Assembly: GCF_001650725.1 (NCBI RefSeq)
Contig: NZ_LXVX01000040.1
Span: 1 to 56,114, forward strand
Direction: 5' to 3'
Source of the DNA: Sphingobium sp. TCM1
GTDB taxonomy: Bacteria; Pseudomonadota; Alphaproteobacteria; Sphingomonadales; Sphingomonadaceae
DNA length: 56,114 nucleotides
Positions 56,006 through 56,114 of this stretch are shown piece by piece. The position numbers and the translations under genes were made by a program. The first letter of the stretch is position 1. Each line of letters begins with the position of its first letter. A model generated the notes under the pieces. The model did not search any database. It worked only from the letters and a program-made list of their open reading frames with translations, and was not told the DNA's origin.

Positions 56006-56114
56006 TGAGGATCAGCGTGCAATAGGCACCCCCTTCGTGGGGTGATCGGCGTGCAAAAAGGACCCCTTCATCCCGGGGATTTAGTCGGCCGACTGGTTTT
56101 GATCAGTTGGCGAG
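56006..56114. mobile_element. End of an IS21-family insertion sequence (partial)
   Basis: The region begins TGAGGATCAGCGTGCAA and contains two related internal repeats, GATCAGCGTGCAATAGGCAC (from 56010) and GATCGGCGTGCAAAAAGGAC (from 56044), each followed by CCCC. Multiple terminal repeats of the type GATCAGCGTGCAA...CCCC are the hallmark of IS21-family ends. The istA and istB genes would lie beyond the window, so the element cannot be named. Confidence 0.8.

Noticed and set aside
1..56114. CRISPR arrays or rRNA genes
   Set aside because: No regularly spaced direct repeats and no rRNA-like sequence were seen on reading both strands.
21600..56114. Duplicated tRNA-Ser 3' end marking the right ICE boundary
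   Set aside because: I found no second copy of the tRNA 3' end in the window; the right end probably lies outside, or a serine integrase left only a very short core.

Overview
The window is high-GC alphaproteobacterial DNA, most likely from a sphingomonad (Sphingobium/Sphingomonas group). That assignment is inferred from the gene content and the style of the mobile element, not from a marker gene. Bases 1-19 are the Tn5 mosaic end used in Nextera libraries, so the left edge is a contig end with untrimmed adapter.

Bases 20-21831 are ordinary chromosome. In order they hold: dapE; a cupin protein; an S66 L,D-carboxypeptidase; a histidine-phosphatase-like protein; the Kdo-activation pair kdsB/kpsF and a UDP-glucuronate-epimerase-like gene; an acyltransferase/cupin/acyltransferase trio next to an Mpo1-like (DUF962) gene; a class A beta-lactamase-like gene divergent from ung; a glycine-zipper protein; rpoZ (TTG start); a phospholipase D/cardiolipin synthase-like enzyme; a response regulator/histidine kinase pair with a secreted partner; a TauE/SafE permease; alanine dehydrogenase divergent from its likely Lrp-type regulator; a secreted cyclophilin; and tRNA-Ser(GGA).

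From about 21832 to the right edge lies an integrative and conjugative element (ICE) abutting the 3' end of tRNA-Ser. Its large serine recombinase is transcribed toward the tRNA and reads, without a stop, through the antisense strand of the whole tRNA gene into the chromosome. The backbone continues with a FitAB/VapBC-type toxin-antitoxin pair, two related small proteins, a large ParB-domain protein, two DUF736 proteins and a DUF932 protein. Cargo between backbone genes is a YnfA membrane protein, an arsenic operon (arsR-arsC-acr3-arsH), a chromate operon (chrB-chrA) and a divergent Rap1a/Tai-like plus DUF1259 pair.

The control region (36.4-38.0 kb) has the architecture of the qseC/qseM/fseA switch known from the Mesorhizobium symbiosis ICE: a small XRE regulator, a divergent small DUF2285 protein, and a DUF6499-DUF2285 activator split over two frames that needs a +1 ribosomal frameshift at TCC-TTT-C. 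It is followed by an rdfS-like excisionase, DUF2840, traF peptidase, DUF736, lytic transglycosylase, relaxase, coupling protein, CopG-type protein and a complete trbBCDEJKLFGI mating-pair operon ending in DUF2274. An opposite-strand TrbK/EexN-like gene follows, then a LysR gene cut by the end of an IS21-family element at about 56006. The second ICE boundary is not in the window. I saw no rRNA genes and no CRISPR array.
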